A DNA stretch of 64,000 nucleotides from JBBIQV01 sp964555285. GTDB lineage: Bacteria; Nitrospirota; Nitrospiria; Nitrospirales; Nitrospiraceae. The position numbers and the translations under genes were made by a program. Below, piece by piece: positions 8,049 through 17,435 of this stretch. The first letter of the stretch is position 1. Each line of letters starts with the position of its first letter. Under the pieces are notes generated by a model that saw only the letters and a program-made list of their open reading frames with translations, ran no database searches and had not been told where the DNA came from. The stretch lies in NCBI GenBank assembly GCA_964555285.1, contig CAZKRM010000002.1, positions 62,001 through 126,000 on the forward strand, given 5' to 3'.

Positions 8049-11000
8049 ATGGCCCACGCCTACTCCGAAGACCAGCTTATTGAACAACCCGCCATTGCTC
8101 TGTTTGCCGAACTCGGATGGCAAACAATCTCGGCCTTAGAAGAGGCCTTGGGATCTCAAAGTACGTTGGGACGGGAGACCAAAGGCGAAGCGGTGTTGGC
8201 TGCTCGTCTTCGCGCCGCACTTGTGCGTCTGAATCCTTCTCTCCCACCGGAAGCCCTCTCCGGAGCCATTGATCAATTAAGCCGCGACCGCTCAGTGATG
8301 AGCCTCGCGGCGGCGAATCGGGAAGTATACGGACTTCTCAAGGAAGGGATTCCCGTTTCCGTTCCTGATCCCAAAGGTGGCGGGCAGAAGACCGAGCGAG
8401 TTCGGGTCATTGATTGGGAAAATCCTGCTGCCAACGATTTCCTGCTGGTGAGTCAGTTCAGTGTGACGGGACCGCTCTATACCCGTCGGCCTGATCTTGT
8501 TGGATTCGTGAATGGCCTCCCCATCGTCGTGATCGAACTGAAGAAGCCGGGCGTGCCGGCGCAGCAAGCGTTCGACGACAATCTCACTTGTTACAAATCC
8601 GACATTCCCCAACTCTTTTGGTCTAATGGACTGACGATTGCTTCCAATGGGACGGAAAGCCGCGTGGGATCTTTGACTGCTGACTGGGAACGGTTCTTCG
8701 AGTGGAAACGGATCGAACGCGAGGATGAACCGCGCCGCGTCTCGCTTGAAGTCATGCTGCGTGGCACCTGCGAGCCCTCTCGCCTGCTCGATCTATTGGA
8801 AAACTTCACCCTCTTCTCTGAGCACAAGACCGGGCTCGTCAAAGCGCTGGGGCAGAACCATCAGTTCCTCGGTGTGAACAATGCCATTGCAGCGACGTTG
8901 GCTGCCCGGCAGCAGGGGCATGGACGAGGCGGTGTCTTCTGGCAGACACAGGGATCAGGTAAGAGCTTCGCCATGGTGTTCTTCGCCCAGAAGATCCTTC
9001 GGAAGGTTCCCGGAAATTGGACCTTTGTGGTGGTGACTGACCGGGTGGAATTGGACGTTCAGATCGCCAAGACCTTCAAAGCCTGCGGCGCGGTCAGCGA
9101 AACGGAAAGCGACCTCTGCCATGCGCAGAGCGGTGCACAACTGCGGCAATTGCTCGGCGAGAACCACCGCTACGTCTTCACGCTGATTCACAAATTCCAG
9201 ACTCCAGAACTTTTGTGCGACCGGTCCGATGTCATCGTGCTGACGGATGAGGCGCATCGCAGCCAATACGACACGCTGGCGCTGAACATGCGGGCGGCCT
9301 TACCGAAGGCCCTCTTCCTGGCCTTCACCGGCACGCCGCTAATTGCTGGAGAGGAGCGGACTCGCGAGGTGTTCGGCGACTATGTCTCCATCTATGACTT
9401 CCAGCAGTCGGTTGAAGACGGCGCGACGGTCCCGCTGTTCTATGAAAACCGGACGCCGGAACTCCGCTTGGAGAATCCGAACCTGAACGACGATATCTAC
9501 AACTTGATCGAAGCGGCGGGTTTGGATGATGACCAAGAGAAGCGGCTGGAGCGTGAGCTGGGCCGGCAATATCAATTGCTTACACGCGATGAACGACTCG
9601 AAACCATCGCCAAAGATATCGTCCAGCATTTCCTCGGGCGCGGCTTCCAGGGCAAAGCGATGGTCATTTCTATCGATAAGGCGACGGCGTTACGGATGCA
9701 CGACAAGGTTCGGGTGCACTGGAAGGTCGAAGAGCAGCGTGTCGAACAGGAGTTGGCGAGGCTCACCACCTATGGGGCGAAGGCCGGCTATCCCGATCGC
9801 ATCCGAGAACTGAAAGCACGACTGGATGTAATTCGCACGACCGACATGGCAATGATCGTCTCGACGGAACAAAATGAGATCGAGCGGATGAAGAAGCTTG
9901 GCCTCGATATCGCGCCTCACCGAAAACGGATGAATGATGAGACGCTGGATGAGAAGTTTAAGGACTCGAACAATCCCCTGCGCCTGGTCTTCGTCTGTGC
10001 CATGTGGCTGACCGGCTTTGATGCCCCGAGTTGTTCAACGGTCTACCTCGACAAGCCGATGCGGAATCACACATTGATGCAGACGATTGCCCGGGCCAAT
10101 CGGGTGTTTCCCGGCAAGCACAGCGGCCTCATTGTGGATTACGCGAACGTCTTTGCCTCGTTGGAGAAGGCGCTGGCGATCTATGCCAAAGGCCGTGGTG
10201 GTGAGCAGCCCATCCGGGATAAGCAGAAGCTCGTGGAGAGCCTGCGCCAGGCGATCACGGAGACCGAAGCCTTCTGCCTGGCTCATGGTGTTAACCTGGG
10301 AGCGATTGAGCAGACTCCGGCGGGGAGTCTTGATCGACTGATGAAGATTGCCGAGGCGGTCGAACGCCTGATCTCTCCCGACCCGCTCCGCAAAGACTTT
10401 CTCGGCCAGGAGGGGTGGGTCCGAACTCTCTTTCAAGCGGTGAAGCCCGATCCATCCGTACTGGAGTTCGCCTCACGCGTGGCCTGCCTGACCACGATTG
10501 CCGAAAGCATTCGCGAACGAACGGGCGAGGGTCCGGCCGATATTTCAGCCGTGATGGCCGATCTCAATAAGATTCTGGATGCGTCCGTGGCAGCGGATGG
10601 ATTTCACATCCCGCAGGACAAGTCCGGCCATGGGATCATCGATCTGACAAAGATCGACTTCGAGGCGTTGGCTAAGCGCTTTGGGAAGTCCAGGACCAAG
10701 AACATCGATCTGGAACAACTGAAGGCGGCGATCCACGCGCAACTGGACAAGCTGGTTCGCCTGAACCGGACGAGGGCCGACTATCTCACTAAGTTCGAAG
10801 AGCTGATCGAATCCTACAATGCGGGCAGCCGGAATATTGACGAACTCTTCAAAGAACTCCTGGCGCTCAGTCGTAGTTTGAACGACGAACAGGAACGGCA
10901 TGTCAGAGAGCGCCTCTCTGAAGAAGAGCTCGTGGTCTTCGACATTCTGACCCGCCCGGCTCCTGAACTGGCTCCCGAGGAACGTGCCGAGGTGAAGAAG

Positions 11001-11228
11001 GTTGCCAAGGAGCTACTGGAAAAACTGAAACAGCTGTTGGTGCTGGAGTGGCGACAGAAGGCAACGGCCCGCTCGCAGGTCAAGCTGGCCATCGAAGAGC
11101 TACTGGATCAAGGCTTGCCTCGCAGCTATACCCCTGATCTTTATAAGGAGAAGTGTTCAGCGGTATTCGAACATTTCTACGAATCCTACGGAGACCGGGG
11201 AGCGAGCATCTATCCCACGATGGGTTAA
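8049..11228 (+). CDS. hsdR: Type I restriction endonuclease/translocase subunit (HsdR)
   Basis: This intact 1059-residue motor subunit carries the PD-(D/E)xK nuclease in the N-terminal third (D149, then E163-L-K165 in IELKKPG). The helicase core follows: Walker A GSGKS (about 302-306), DEAH (about 400-403), motif III FTGTP and motif VI QTIARANRVFPGK near 680-695. The C-terminal 250 residues are helical, as expected for docking on HsdM. It hydrolyses ATP to pull DNA through the complex and cuts unmodified DNA. It starts 6 nt after the HIRAN gene and sits behind a terminator relative to hsdM/hsdS, so it is probably transcribed with the HipA/HIRAN pair or from its own promoter. Confidence 0.96.
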   Translation: MAHAYSEDQLIEQPAIALFAELGWQTISALEEALGSQSTLGRETKGEAVLAARLRAALVRLNPSLPPEALSGAIDQLSRDRSVMSLAAANREVYGLLKEGIPVSVPDPKGGGQKTERVRVIDWENPAANDFLLVSQFSVTGPLYTRRPDLVGFVNGLPIVVIELKKPGVPAQQAFDDNLTCYKSDIPQLFWSNGLTIASNGTESRVGSLTADWERFFEWKRIEREDEPRRVSLEVMLRGTCEPSRLLDLLENFTLFSEHKTGLVKALGQNHQFLGVNNAIAATLAARQQGHGRGGVFWQTQGSGKSFAMVFFAQKILRKVPGNWTFVVVTDRVELDVQIAKTFKACGAVSETESDLCHAQSGAQLRQLLGENHRYVFTLIHKFQTPELLCDRSDVIVLTDEAHRSQYDTLALNMRAALPKALFLAFTGTPLIAGEERTREVFGDYVSIYDFQQSVEDGATVPLFYENRTPELRLENPNLNDDIYNLIEAAGLDDDQEKRLERELGRQYQLLTRDERLETIAKDIVQHFLGRGFQGKAMVISIDKATALRMHDKVRVHWKVEEQRVEQELARLTTYGAKAGYPDRIRELKARLDVIRTTDMAMIVSTEQNEIERMKKLGLDIAPHRKRMNDETLDEKFKDSNNPLRLVFVCAMWLTGFDAPSCSTVYLDKPMRNHTLMQTIARANRVFPGKHSGLIVDYANVFASLEKALAIYAKGRGGEQPIRDKQKLVESLRQAITETEAFCLAHGVNLGAIEQTPAGSLDRLMKIAEAVERLISPDPLRKDFLGQEGWVRTLFQAVKPDPSVLEFASRVACLTTIAESIRERTGEGPADISAVMADLNKILDASVAADGFHIPQDKSGHGIIDLTKIDFEALAKRFGKSRTKNIDLEQLKAAIHAQLDKLVRLNRTRADYLTKFEELIESYNAGSRNIDELFKELLALSRSLNDEQERHVRERLSEEELVVFDILTRPAPELAPEERAEVKKVAKELLEKLKQLLVLEWRQKATARSQVKLAIEELLDQGLPRSYTPDLYKEKCSAVFEHFYESYGDRGASIYPTMG

Positions 11229-11329
11229 CGCCGACCTAGACACAACCACCCCTCTCTCGCCTTCTTCCGACGCCCTCCCCCTGCTTAAGAGATGCACCAT
11301 TGAGTATCCCAAGACATTAAAAATAGCTG

Positions 11330-11343
11330 CACAATTTGTTGTG
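11330..11343. promoter_or_regulatory. Small palindrome upstream of the toxin-antitoxin pair, candidate operator
   Basis: CACAA-TTTG-TTGTG is a perfect 5-bp dyad about 65 nt before the antitoxin start. RHH antitoxins of this class repress their own operons through short dyads, so this is a natural candidate binding site. There is no experimental support. Confidence 0.35.
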
Positions 11344-11408
11344 ACACTGCCCTGCCTTGACTTTGACTCATTCGTGAGCTACCTCCAGTGGCAATAAGAG
11401 GTGACACG

Positions 11409-11717
11409 ATGGCAGCACGCGCCATTCATAATGAGAAACTGAATCTTCGGCTGAGTCCCTCAGAGAAGCAGAGACTGGAAGCCGCGGCGTCTGCTTCCGG
11501 TCGATCGGTGAGGGACTTTGTCCGTGAAAGCGCGCTGGCCCGTGCTGAGGAAACCCTAGCAGATCGTCGCACCTTTCTGCTGAGCAAAGCAAAATGGGCT
11601 GAGTTTCAGGCGGCGCTTGATGCTCCGACTCGCCCCCTCCCTCGCATGAAAGAACTTCTGACTGAGCCAGGATTCTTTGACGCTCCCCCTCTTCACCGCA
11701 CGACAAACAAGCGTTGA
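11409..11717 (+). CDS. DUF1778 antitoxin, TacA-like ribbon-helix-helix protein
   Basis: The protein has the ribbon-helix-helix start KLNLRLSPSEKQRLEAAA followed by SVRDFVRESAL, the standard DUF1778/TacA DNA-binding domain. A C-terminal tail (KWAEFQAALDAP) usually wraps and neutralises a GNAT toxin. I chose the ATG at 11409 because AGAGGTGAC lies just upstream; an in-frame GTG at 11388 would give 109 residues but has no good site. The stop overlaps the TTG start of the acetyltransferase gene (TTGA), the usual coupling in these modules. The antitoxin looks complete although its toxin is broken. Confidence 0.88.
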   Translation: MAARAIHNEKLNLRLSPSEKQRLEAAASASGRSVRDFVRESALARAEETLADRRTFLLSKAKWAEFQAALDAPTRPLPRMKELLTEPGFFDAPPLHRTTNKR

Positions 11718-12218
11718 CTCGGAAGATCGCAAAGGTTCAGCGACATCACGCCGTTGATGCGGCCGACTGTGGGCGGGAAGATCTGAATCGCTTTCTCCGG
11801 CAATACGCTTTACCCAATCAACACAGCGGAGGATCTCAAACCTATGTGGGGGTGGTCGACGACACCGTCGTCGGCTACTACGCACTCGCGGTGGGATCGG
11901 TTGAGCAAGACATTGCCCCGGAACGAGTCAAGAAAGGACTCGCAAAACATTCCATTCCGATCATGCTGCTTGCCCGGTTAGCCGTAGACCTCCACTGGCA
12001 AAAACAAGGAGTGGGTGCCGCGCATCCTGAATGATGCAACACTACGAACTCTGCAGGCCGCGGATATTGCCGGAATCCGTGCCTTGGTGGTCCATGCCAA
12101 AGATGAGGTGGCGAAACAGTTCTACGAGCGTTTCGATTTCCTCCCTTCTCCAAGCGATCCGTTACATCTCTTCATGCCCCTCAAAGACCGTCGCAACCAA
12201 CCGCCTACTCTTCCTTAA
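11714..12218 (+). pseudogene. Frameshifted TacT-like GNAT acetyltransferase toxin
   Basis: The family acetylates aminoacyl-tRNA and blocks translation. The first part (frame of the TTG at 11714) covers the N-terminal GNAT region up to LLARLAVDLHWQKQGVGA, which contains the acetyl-CoA-binding loop. It then runs into a stop at 12032. The second part continues in the +1 frame from about 12015 with LNDATLRTLQAADIAGIRAL, then FYERFDFLPSPSDPLHLF, the expected C-terminal half. The break falls within about 20 nt near 12010-12020, so one inserted or missing base separates the halves. It may be a true inactivating mutation or a sequencing error. The end overlaps the convergent ligase gene by 14 nt. Confidence 0.85.
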
Positions 12219-13923
12219 ATTGATGATCCCGGTAAGCCGTTAAGACGGAAGCGAGACGGGTTTTCAGCTCCAAGCGCTTGGGTTTGCCGGTCGAGGTGTA
12301 GGGAATCTCTTGCCCGAAGAGAATAACTTTAGGACGTTTGGAGAAAGGAAGCAGACGGCGACAGTGTTCCAGCAGGTCCCGCTCAGTCACCGTAGCGGCT
12401 CCGTCACGGGGAACCACATAGGCGGCAATTTCCTCCCCGTAATACCGGTTCTCGAAGGGAATGGCCATCGCGAACCGGACGAGCGGATGACTCTTCAACG
12501 CATCGTCGATTTCCAGCGGAGAGATGTTGACACCGCCTCGAATAATCAGTTCCTTCAGCCTGCCTGAAATGAAGAAGAACGGGCGTCCTTTGTCGTCTCG
12601 CGCATAGAATCCCTCGTCTCCTGAACGGAACCAACCCCATTTGAAGGCCGCTTCATTGGCGTCGTCCCGCTTGAAGTAGCCGGTACAGACGGTTCTCCCA
12701 CGAATGCAAATCTCTCCTCGCGTCTTTTCCGGCACAGGCATTCCGTTCTGGTCGAGGATGGCCATGTCATTGTGCCGCAACGGCACACCGATGGAGGGAA
12801 ACTCGTAGCTGCTGAGCCAGTGACGATGCTCATCAGGCGACAGATCGTTCGGCAGGAAGCAGGAATAGCAGGTCGTTTCCGACAAACCATAGCCATGGAG
12901 GATCGGAAAATGAAATCGCTCTTCGAAGCGCAGGGCGGTTTCTTTCAGCAACGGTCCCGCGCCGCAGATGAATCCTTTGAAACAGTCGAGTCGGTAGGAA
13001 GAGAGGTCTTCCTTCGCATCGAGGAGAAATTCGAGCAAGGTTGGCACGACACTGACACAGGTCACTTGCTCCTCGTGGAGCCTCCGCCAGAAAGTAGCGC
13101 TTTTGAATTTCCGATTCAGCACGACACTTCCTTTGCAATAGAACGGGGTGATGAGCGTGACTACGGCGCCGTTCACGTGATGGATCGGGAGCACACACAT
13201 CAGCCGATCGTTCACGCCAAAATGGTGCCAGTCGGCGATCGCGTCAGCGTCGGTCAGCAGATTCTCCACCGTCAGGACCACCCCCTTGGGAGGGCCTGTG
13301 GTCCCGGACGTATAGACGATGAGGGCTTCATCATCGAGGCACGAGGCACGAGGCACGAGGCGAGAGGTCGTGGGGAGCACCCCCCTCTTGCCCCTCGCCC
13401 CGTGCCTCGTACCCTCCATGAAACCTTCATCGTTCAGCGCAATCACATGGCGTAAGGCGGGCAGATCTCGCTGGAGACCGTTCACTTCCTCAACATAACT
13501 GTGCCAACAGCAGACTGCCGCGGCCTCCGAATGCTCCAGGATGAAGCGTTTCTTGTCTGCCGGTTCTTCGATATTGATCGGCACAATCGTAAGCCCCGCT
13601 GTCCATGCGGCAAAATAGAGTACGACGGTGATATCGTGGTTGAAGAGGATCGTAGCCAGCCGATCCCCGCGCCGGAGTCCGATCCGGTCATGGAGAAAGA
13701 CCGCCGCCTGCTGAACAACCGTGCCGAACTCGGCGTAGGTGTAGGTGCAGCGGAGTTGTCGGTCATCGTCGCAGTAGGTCAGAAACAGTCGATTGACCAG
13801 GTCCCGATCGTAGACGCGGGATTTGAAGAAGTCCGCGAACGAACTCCAGGGCAGGGGCGGCTCCCCATCCTCTATTCGACGCGCCTGCGCGATATAGTCA
13901 GGTACGGCGATCAAGCTCGACAT
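12205..13923 (-). CDS. AMP-dependent acyl-CoA ligase (acyl-CoA synthetase family)
   Basis: This 572-residue adenylate-forming enzyme has the phosphate-binding YTSGTTGPPKG motif, the GYGLSETT stretch of the AMP site, RSGDEG and the final lysine in STGKPKR. It activates a carboxylic acid to its CoA thioester. It closes the long minus-strand block right after the 2-methylcitrate cycle genes (26-nt overlap with the synthase gene), so propionate or another short or branched acid is a plausible substrate, though the sequence resembles general FadD-type ligases rather than PrpE. A palindromic element (13334-13411) inserts about 27 Arg/Gly-rich residues just ahead of the phosphate-binding loop without breaking the frame. 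Confidence 0.9.
   Translation of the reverse strand: MSSLIAVPDYIAQARRIEDGEPPLPWSSFADFFKSRVYDRDLVNRLFLTYCDDDRQLRCTYTYAEFGTVVQQAAVFLHDRIGLRRGDRLATILFNHDITVVLYFAAWTAGLTIVPINIEEPADKKRFILEHSEAAAVCCWHSYVEEVNGLQRDLPALRHVIALNDEGFMEGTRHGARGKRGVLPTTSRLVPRASCLDDEALIVYTSGTTGPPKGVVLTVENLLTDADAIADWHHFGVNDRLMCVLPIHHVNGAVVTLITPFYCKGSVVLNRKFKSATFWRRLHEEQVTCVSVVPTLLEFLLDAKEDLSSYRLDCFKGFICGAGPLLKETALRFEERFHFPILHGYGLSETTCYSCFLPNDLSPDEHRHWLSSYEFPSIGVPLRHNDMAILDQNGMPVPEKTRGEICIRGRTVCTGYFKRDDANEAAFKWGWFRSGDEGFYARDDKGRPFFFISGRLKELIIRGGVNISPLEIDDALKSHPLVRFAMAIPFENRYYGEEIAAYVVPRDGAATVTERDLLEHCRRLLPFSKRPKVILFGQEIPYTSTGKPKRLELKTRLASVLTAYRDHQFKEE
13334..13411. repeat. Palindromic GAGGC/GTGCCTC element inside a coding sequence
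   Basis: The left arm has three tandem copies of ACGAGGC (13341-13361) and continues with GAGAGG. The right arm GCCCCTCGCCCCGTGCCTCG pairs with it. The element is a multiple of three in effect and open in the ligase frame. A similar palindrome occurs at 23690-23757. Confidence 0.7.
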
Positions 13924-15058
13924 AGGCCTCCGAAGCCGGGCCCGTATAGAGGGCCCGCGGGCGGATCAGCCGGTTGTGGTCCTGCTGTTCGATGATGTGG
14001 GCGCACCAACCGGTGATCCGCGAACAGACAAAAACGGGCGTGTAGAGATCTCGCGGAATGCCCATCAGAAGGTAGGCCACCGCCGTATAGAAGTCGAGGT
14101 TGGGATAGAGGCCTTTCTCCTGCTGCATGATGCGATCGATGATAGTCGCGATGTCGAACCAGCGACGATCGTCGCAGATCCCGCTCAATGTCTCGGCATG
14201 CTGTTGGATGATGGCAGAACGGGCGTCGCCTTGCTTGAGGACGCGATGGCCGAATCCCATAATCCGGCGTTTGTCTGCCAGGGCTTCCCGCACCCACCCG
14301 TCCGCCCGATCCCGGCTCTTGATGGCGAGGAACATCTCCGCAACCGCTTCATTGGCCCCCCCATGGAGTGGGCCTTTGAGCGTGCCGATCGCCGAGGTGA
14401 CGGCCGAGTAGAGGTCCGTCATCGTCGATGACGTTACGCGGGCCGAGAAGGTGGAGGCATTGAATTCGTGCTCGGCATAGAGCGTGAGCGACACGTCCAG
14501 CACGCGGGCCATCGCCGCCGCCGTCTCATCCCCTCTCCGTCCGGTTAATAAAAAGAGCAGGTTTCCGGCAAATCCCAGGTCAGGTTTCGGATCCAAACGC
14601 GGTTTCCCCTTGGCGAGCCGATGGGCGGTCGCGATGATGAGGGGAATCTGCGCCAGCAACCGGAGCGCTATGCGAAGGTTCCCCTTGTGCGAACGGTCTG
14701 ACGCCTCCTTATCGAGCATCCCGATCAGAGAAACAGCGGTTCGCAGCACGTCCATCGGGTGAGCAACAGTTGGGACTGAGCCGAGGAATGCTTCGACGGG
14801 AGGGGGCAGAGCGGACTGTGCCGCCAGCTGCGTCGCAAAGTCCTTCAGCTCTTTTCTGGTCGGGAGCTTGCCGAACAGCAACAGATAGGCCACCTCTTCG
14901 AAAATCGCCTTCTCCGCCAAATCATTGACCGCGTAGCCTCTATATCGCAGGCCCCCTTCTCCTTCGTCCACATGACACAGGGCGGTTTCACCGGCCAGGA
15001 CTCCGTCGAGACCAGGGCTGTAGGGTTGCGTCTGTTTGACCGCCTTAACCGTCGGCAT
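13898..15058 (-). CDS. prpC: 2-methylcitrate synthase / citrate synthase family
   Basis: The enzyme condenses propionyl-CoA (or acetyl-CoA) with oxaloacetate. The 386-residue protein has the citrate synthase active-site set: the first His region HGGANEAV, the second His region GFGHRVLKQGDARS and the Asp in a DFYTAVAYLLMGIP context. It is a short type II-like form, as are most 2-methylcitrate synthases. I start at the ATG at 15058 (MPTVKAVKQ), because the upstream 22 residues are not family-like and this start gives a 14-nt overlap with prpB. Its place next to PrpB and PrpD makes 2-methylcitrate synthase more likely than a housekeeping citrate synthase. Confidence 0.88.
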   Translation of the reverse strand: MPTVKAVKQTQPYSPGLDGVLAGETALCHVDEGEGGLRYRGYAVNDLAEKAIFEEVAYLLLFGKLPTRKELKDFATQLAAQSALPPPVEAFLGSVPTVAHPMDVLRTAVSLIGMLDKEASDRSHKGNLRIALRLLAQIPLIIATAHRLAKGKPRLDPKPDLGFAGNLLFLLTGRRGDETAAAMARVLDVSLTLYAEHEFNASTFSARVTSSTMTDLYSAVTSAIGTLKGPLHGGANEAVAEMFLAIKSRDRADGWVREALADKRRIMGFGHRVLKQGDARSAIIQQHAETLSGICDDRRWFDIATIIDRIMQQEKGLYPNLDFYTAVAYLLMGIPRDLYTPVFVCSRITGWCAHIIEQQDHNRLIRPRALYTGPASEAYVELDRRT

Positions 15059-15956
15059 GATCGTCCTCCGGCAAGTGAAAATATCGATCTCGCTGCTCGT
15101 ACTCCGCGTACCGCAGCAGATCATAGAGCTCCTGCCTGGTCTGCATCCGTTCCACCAGATCTCGCTGTGATCCCCTGTGTCTCAGCTCGGACAGCATCTG
15201 CTCGACAGCCTTCGTCGCCATCCGCAGGGCCGTGACGGGGAACAGCACCAGGCGATAGCCGAGGTCTTCAAACTCGCCGACGCTCAGATAGGGAGTCTTT
15301 CCGAATTCCGTCATGTTGGCCACCAGCGGCGCTTTGCCTCCTTCCTTGGCGAGTTGCCGGGCGAACAAGCGAAATTCCTCGGCAGACTCGAGGGCCTCCG
15401 GGAAAATCGCGTCGGCGCCGGCATCTATGTAGGCCCTGGCCCGTCGCACAGCCTCGTCCAGTCCTTCGACGGATCGCGCATCCGTGCGGGCCACGATGAG
15501 AAAGTCCCGGTCCCGCCTGGTGTCGCTCGCCGCGCAGATTTTGTTCACCATCTCGCTCGCCGAGACCAGCCGCTTACCCGGCAGATGTCCGCACTTCTTG
15601 GGCAGCTCCTGATCTTCGATCTGTATCCCTGCCACCCCTGCCTGCTCGAATTCCTTCACGGCACGCATGACCATGAGAGGAGGACCGAAGCCCGTGTCCG
15701 CATCCACGATCGCCGGAATCGTCACGGCCTTGGTGATGGCTGCTGCGTCGGACACGACTTCCGTCAGGGACAGCAAACCGATATCCGGCAAGCCTCGCGC
15801 GGCCGAAAGACCGGCGCCGGAGACGTAGAGGGCCTGGAACCCGGCGCGCTCGATCTGCATGGCCGTCAAGGCATTGAAGGCTCCGGGCAGAACGACGGTC
15901 TGTTTATCGAGCAGCTCGCGGAGACGGCGCGCTCTCGTTTGTGCGGGGCGATCCAT
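15045..15956 (-). CDS. prpB: 2-methylisocitrate lyase
   Basis: The protein splits 2-methylisocitrate into succinate and pyruvate. It carries the isocitrate-lyase superfamily signature KKCGHLPGK with the catalytic Cys (about residues 120-128), the Mg-binding DADTGFG loop and the ARTDAR motif. Length (about 303 residues) fits PrpB rather than the much longer isocitrate lyase. The ATG at 15956 is preceded by GAGG; a TTG six codons earlier (15974) would overlap the prpD stop and is an alternative start. With PrpC and PrpD this completes the core of the 2-methylcitrate cycle. Confidence 0.92.
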   Translation of the reverse strand: MDRPAQTRARRLRELLDKQTVVLPGAFNALTAMQIERAGFQALYVSGAGLSAARGLPDIGLLSLTEVVSDAAAITKAVTIPAIVDADTGFGPPLMVMRAVKEFEQAGVAGIQIEDQELPKKCGHLPGKRLVSASEMVNKICAASDTRRDRDFLIVARTDARSVEGLDEAVRRARAYIDAGADAIFPEALESAEEFRLFARQLAKEGGKAPLVANMTEFGKTPYLSVGEFEDLGYRLVLFPVTALRMATKAVEQMLSELRHRGSQRDLVERMQTRQELYDLLRYAEYEQRDRYFHLPEDDHADG

Positions 15957-15970
15957 GATTGCGTTCAACC

Positions 15971-17413
15971 TCAACCTTTCAGCTTCAGGAGCGGCATCAG
16001 TGTGCTGACATCTTCTAACCGGTCGAGCTTCCAGACCAAGTCGATCACCTGTTTCATGCGCGCTCGATCTAATTTCCCCGCCGCCAGCCGGTGGAACTTG
16101 TCTTCGACTTCGTGGTCGGACATCCGGCTCTGGGGATGGCCGAGGGGATAGTCCACCTGTTTGACATAGGTGTTCCCCGCCTTTGTCCGAACGGTGATGC
16201 GCGTCGGCATCGCCAGCGGATAGCGGCCGGTGAACTCCTGCAGCGGCGCCACGCGCACGTTCTGCATCAGTTCATGTACAAGGGGATCCGCAAGACGATT
16301 AGCCTCGAAGGAACGCAGCGTCACCTTGCCGTCCAGGAGAGCGACGGCCACGCAGTAGGGAAAGCTGTGGTCGGCGGTCTCTCTCGTATGAGGGCGCCAC
16401 TTTTCAGGCTCGCGTCCGATGATTTCAATGGCGACATCATAGCTGCCGACTTCGACGTCTGTGATGCCCGCAAGCGCATCGACTCCTTCTACTTTGAGCA
16501 GGTCCTCTCTGAGCGCGAGCGCGGCTTCCACCGCCGTCTGCGCGTGATACTCCACCGGGTAGTGTTTGATATAGGCATCCAGAATCTTGAATGTAGGGGA
16601 CAGGCTCCCGGGGACTGACCCCCTTCCGCTGGGGTCTATCCCCGTCAGACAGCGTTCACCCCCGAATGCCGGAAGCTCGAACGGTCCCGACACCAGTTTC
16701 ATGAAGCCCTTTTCACCTTCAAAGATCGGCGAAGGTCCCGTCATGCCTTGCTGCGCCAGCATGGCGGCGAACACGCCGTTGCGTGCCGCATTGGAAAAGG
16801 CACAGGCTTTCCACATGGAAAGGTCTCCGACCCGCGTCTGCCGGAGGGCGACATTCGCGACACCGGCAAGGTTGACGGCCTGCAGAGTCTGGGCATCCGA
16901 GAGTTTCATCACCTTGGCGGCAGCCAGGGCGGAGGAAAATGGGCCGTAGGTCACATGGTCCCAGCCGCGCGGTCGCAGCGCCGCTGCGTCGCAGAGACGA
17001 CACTGCACTTCATAAGCGAGCGCAATGGCCTGAATCACGCGCTTGCCGGAGGCACGAGCCGCCTCTCCAACCGCAAGGATGGCTGCAATGTTGTCTGAGG
17101 GGTGCGCTGGTTCCTTGGCAAGATAGGTATCGTTGAAATCGAGATAGCGGACGAGCGCGCCGTTGGCGAACGTCGCGAGATCCGGGAGCGTTTGATGATT
17201 CGTCCCCCATAGCGTCGCGCCATTGGTCACTTTCACCGATTGACCAATGCGACGTGCGATCCGACAGGGTTGCGCGTTCCAGGCTCCGAGCGCACAGGCG
17301 AGACTGTCGAGAACCCGCCGTTTCACTTCGTGCACGACGACACCCGGCAGGTCGTCATAGCAGAGGGATTGGCAGTATCGAGCCAAACGATCTGCGAGCA
17401 TGCAGGACCTCAT
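15971..17413 (-). CDS. prpD: 2-methylcitrate dehydratase, MmgE/PrpD family
   Basis: The 480-residue protein matches MmgE/PrpD dehydratases along its length: DSLACALGAW near the start, ALVRYLDFNDTYL with the conserved Asp-Tyr pair, HPSDNIAAILA, and the C-terminal PLGHPQSRMSDHEVEDKF segment. It dehydrates 2-methylcitrate to 2-methylaconitate. No AcnD or PrpF partner is visible, so the standard PrpD plus aconitase route is implied. It lies immediately upstream of prpB in the transcript. A second in-frame ATG at 17401 is a possible start. Confidence 0.92.
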   Translation of the reverse strand: MRSCMLADRLARYCQSLCYDDLPGVVVHEVKRRVLDSLACALGAWNAQPCRIARRIGQSVKVTNGATLWGTNHQTLPDLATFANGALVRYLDFNDTYLAKEPAHPSDNIAAILAVGEAARASGKRVIQAIALAYEVQCRLCDAAALRPRGWDHVTYGPFSSALAAAKVMKLSDAQTLQAVNLAGVANVALRQTRVGDLSMWKACAFSNAARNGVFAAMLAQQGMTGPSPIFEGEKGFMKLVSGPFELPAFGGERCLTGIDPSGRGSVPGSLSPTFKILDAYIKHYPVEYHAQTAVEAALALREDLLKVEGVDALAGITDVEVGSYDVAIEIIGREPEKWRPHTRETADHSFPYCVAVALLDGKVTLRSFEANRLADPLVHELMQNVRVAPLQEFTGRYPLAMPTRITVRTKAGNTYVKQVDYPLGHPQSRMSDHEVEDKFHRLAAGKLDRARMKQVIDLVWKLDRLEDVSTLMPLLKLKG

Positions 17414-17435
17414 GTAGCGACGGTCAATGGTCCAT

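Noticed and set aside
15177..16151. Plus-strand frame of 324 codons opposite prpB and the end of prpD
   Set aside because: Antisense shadow of two well-supported genes.
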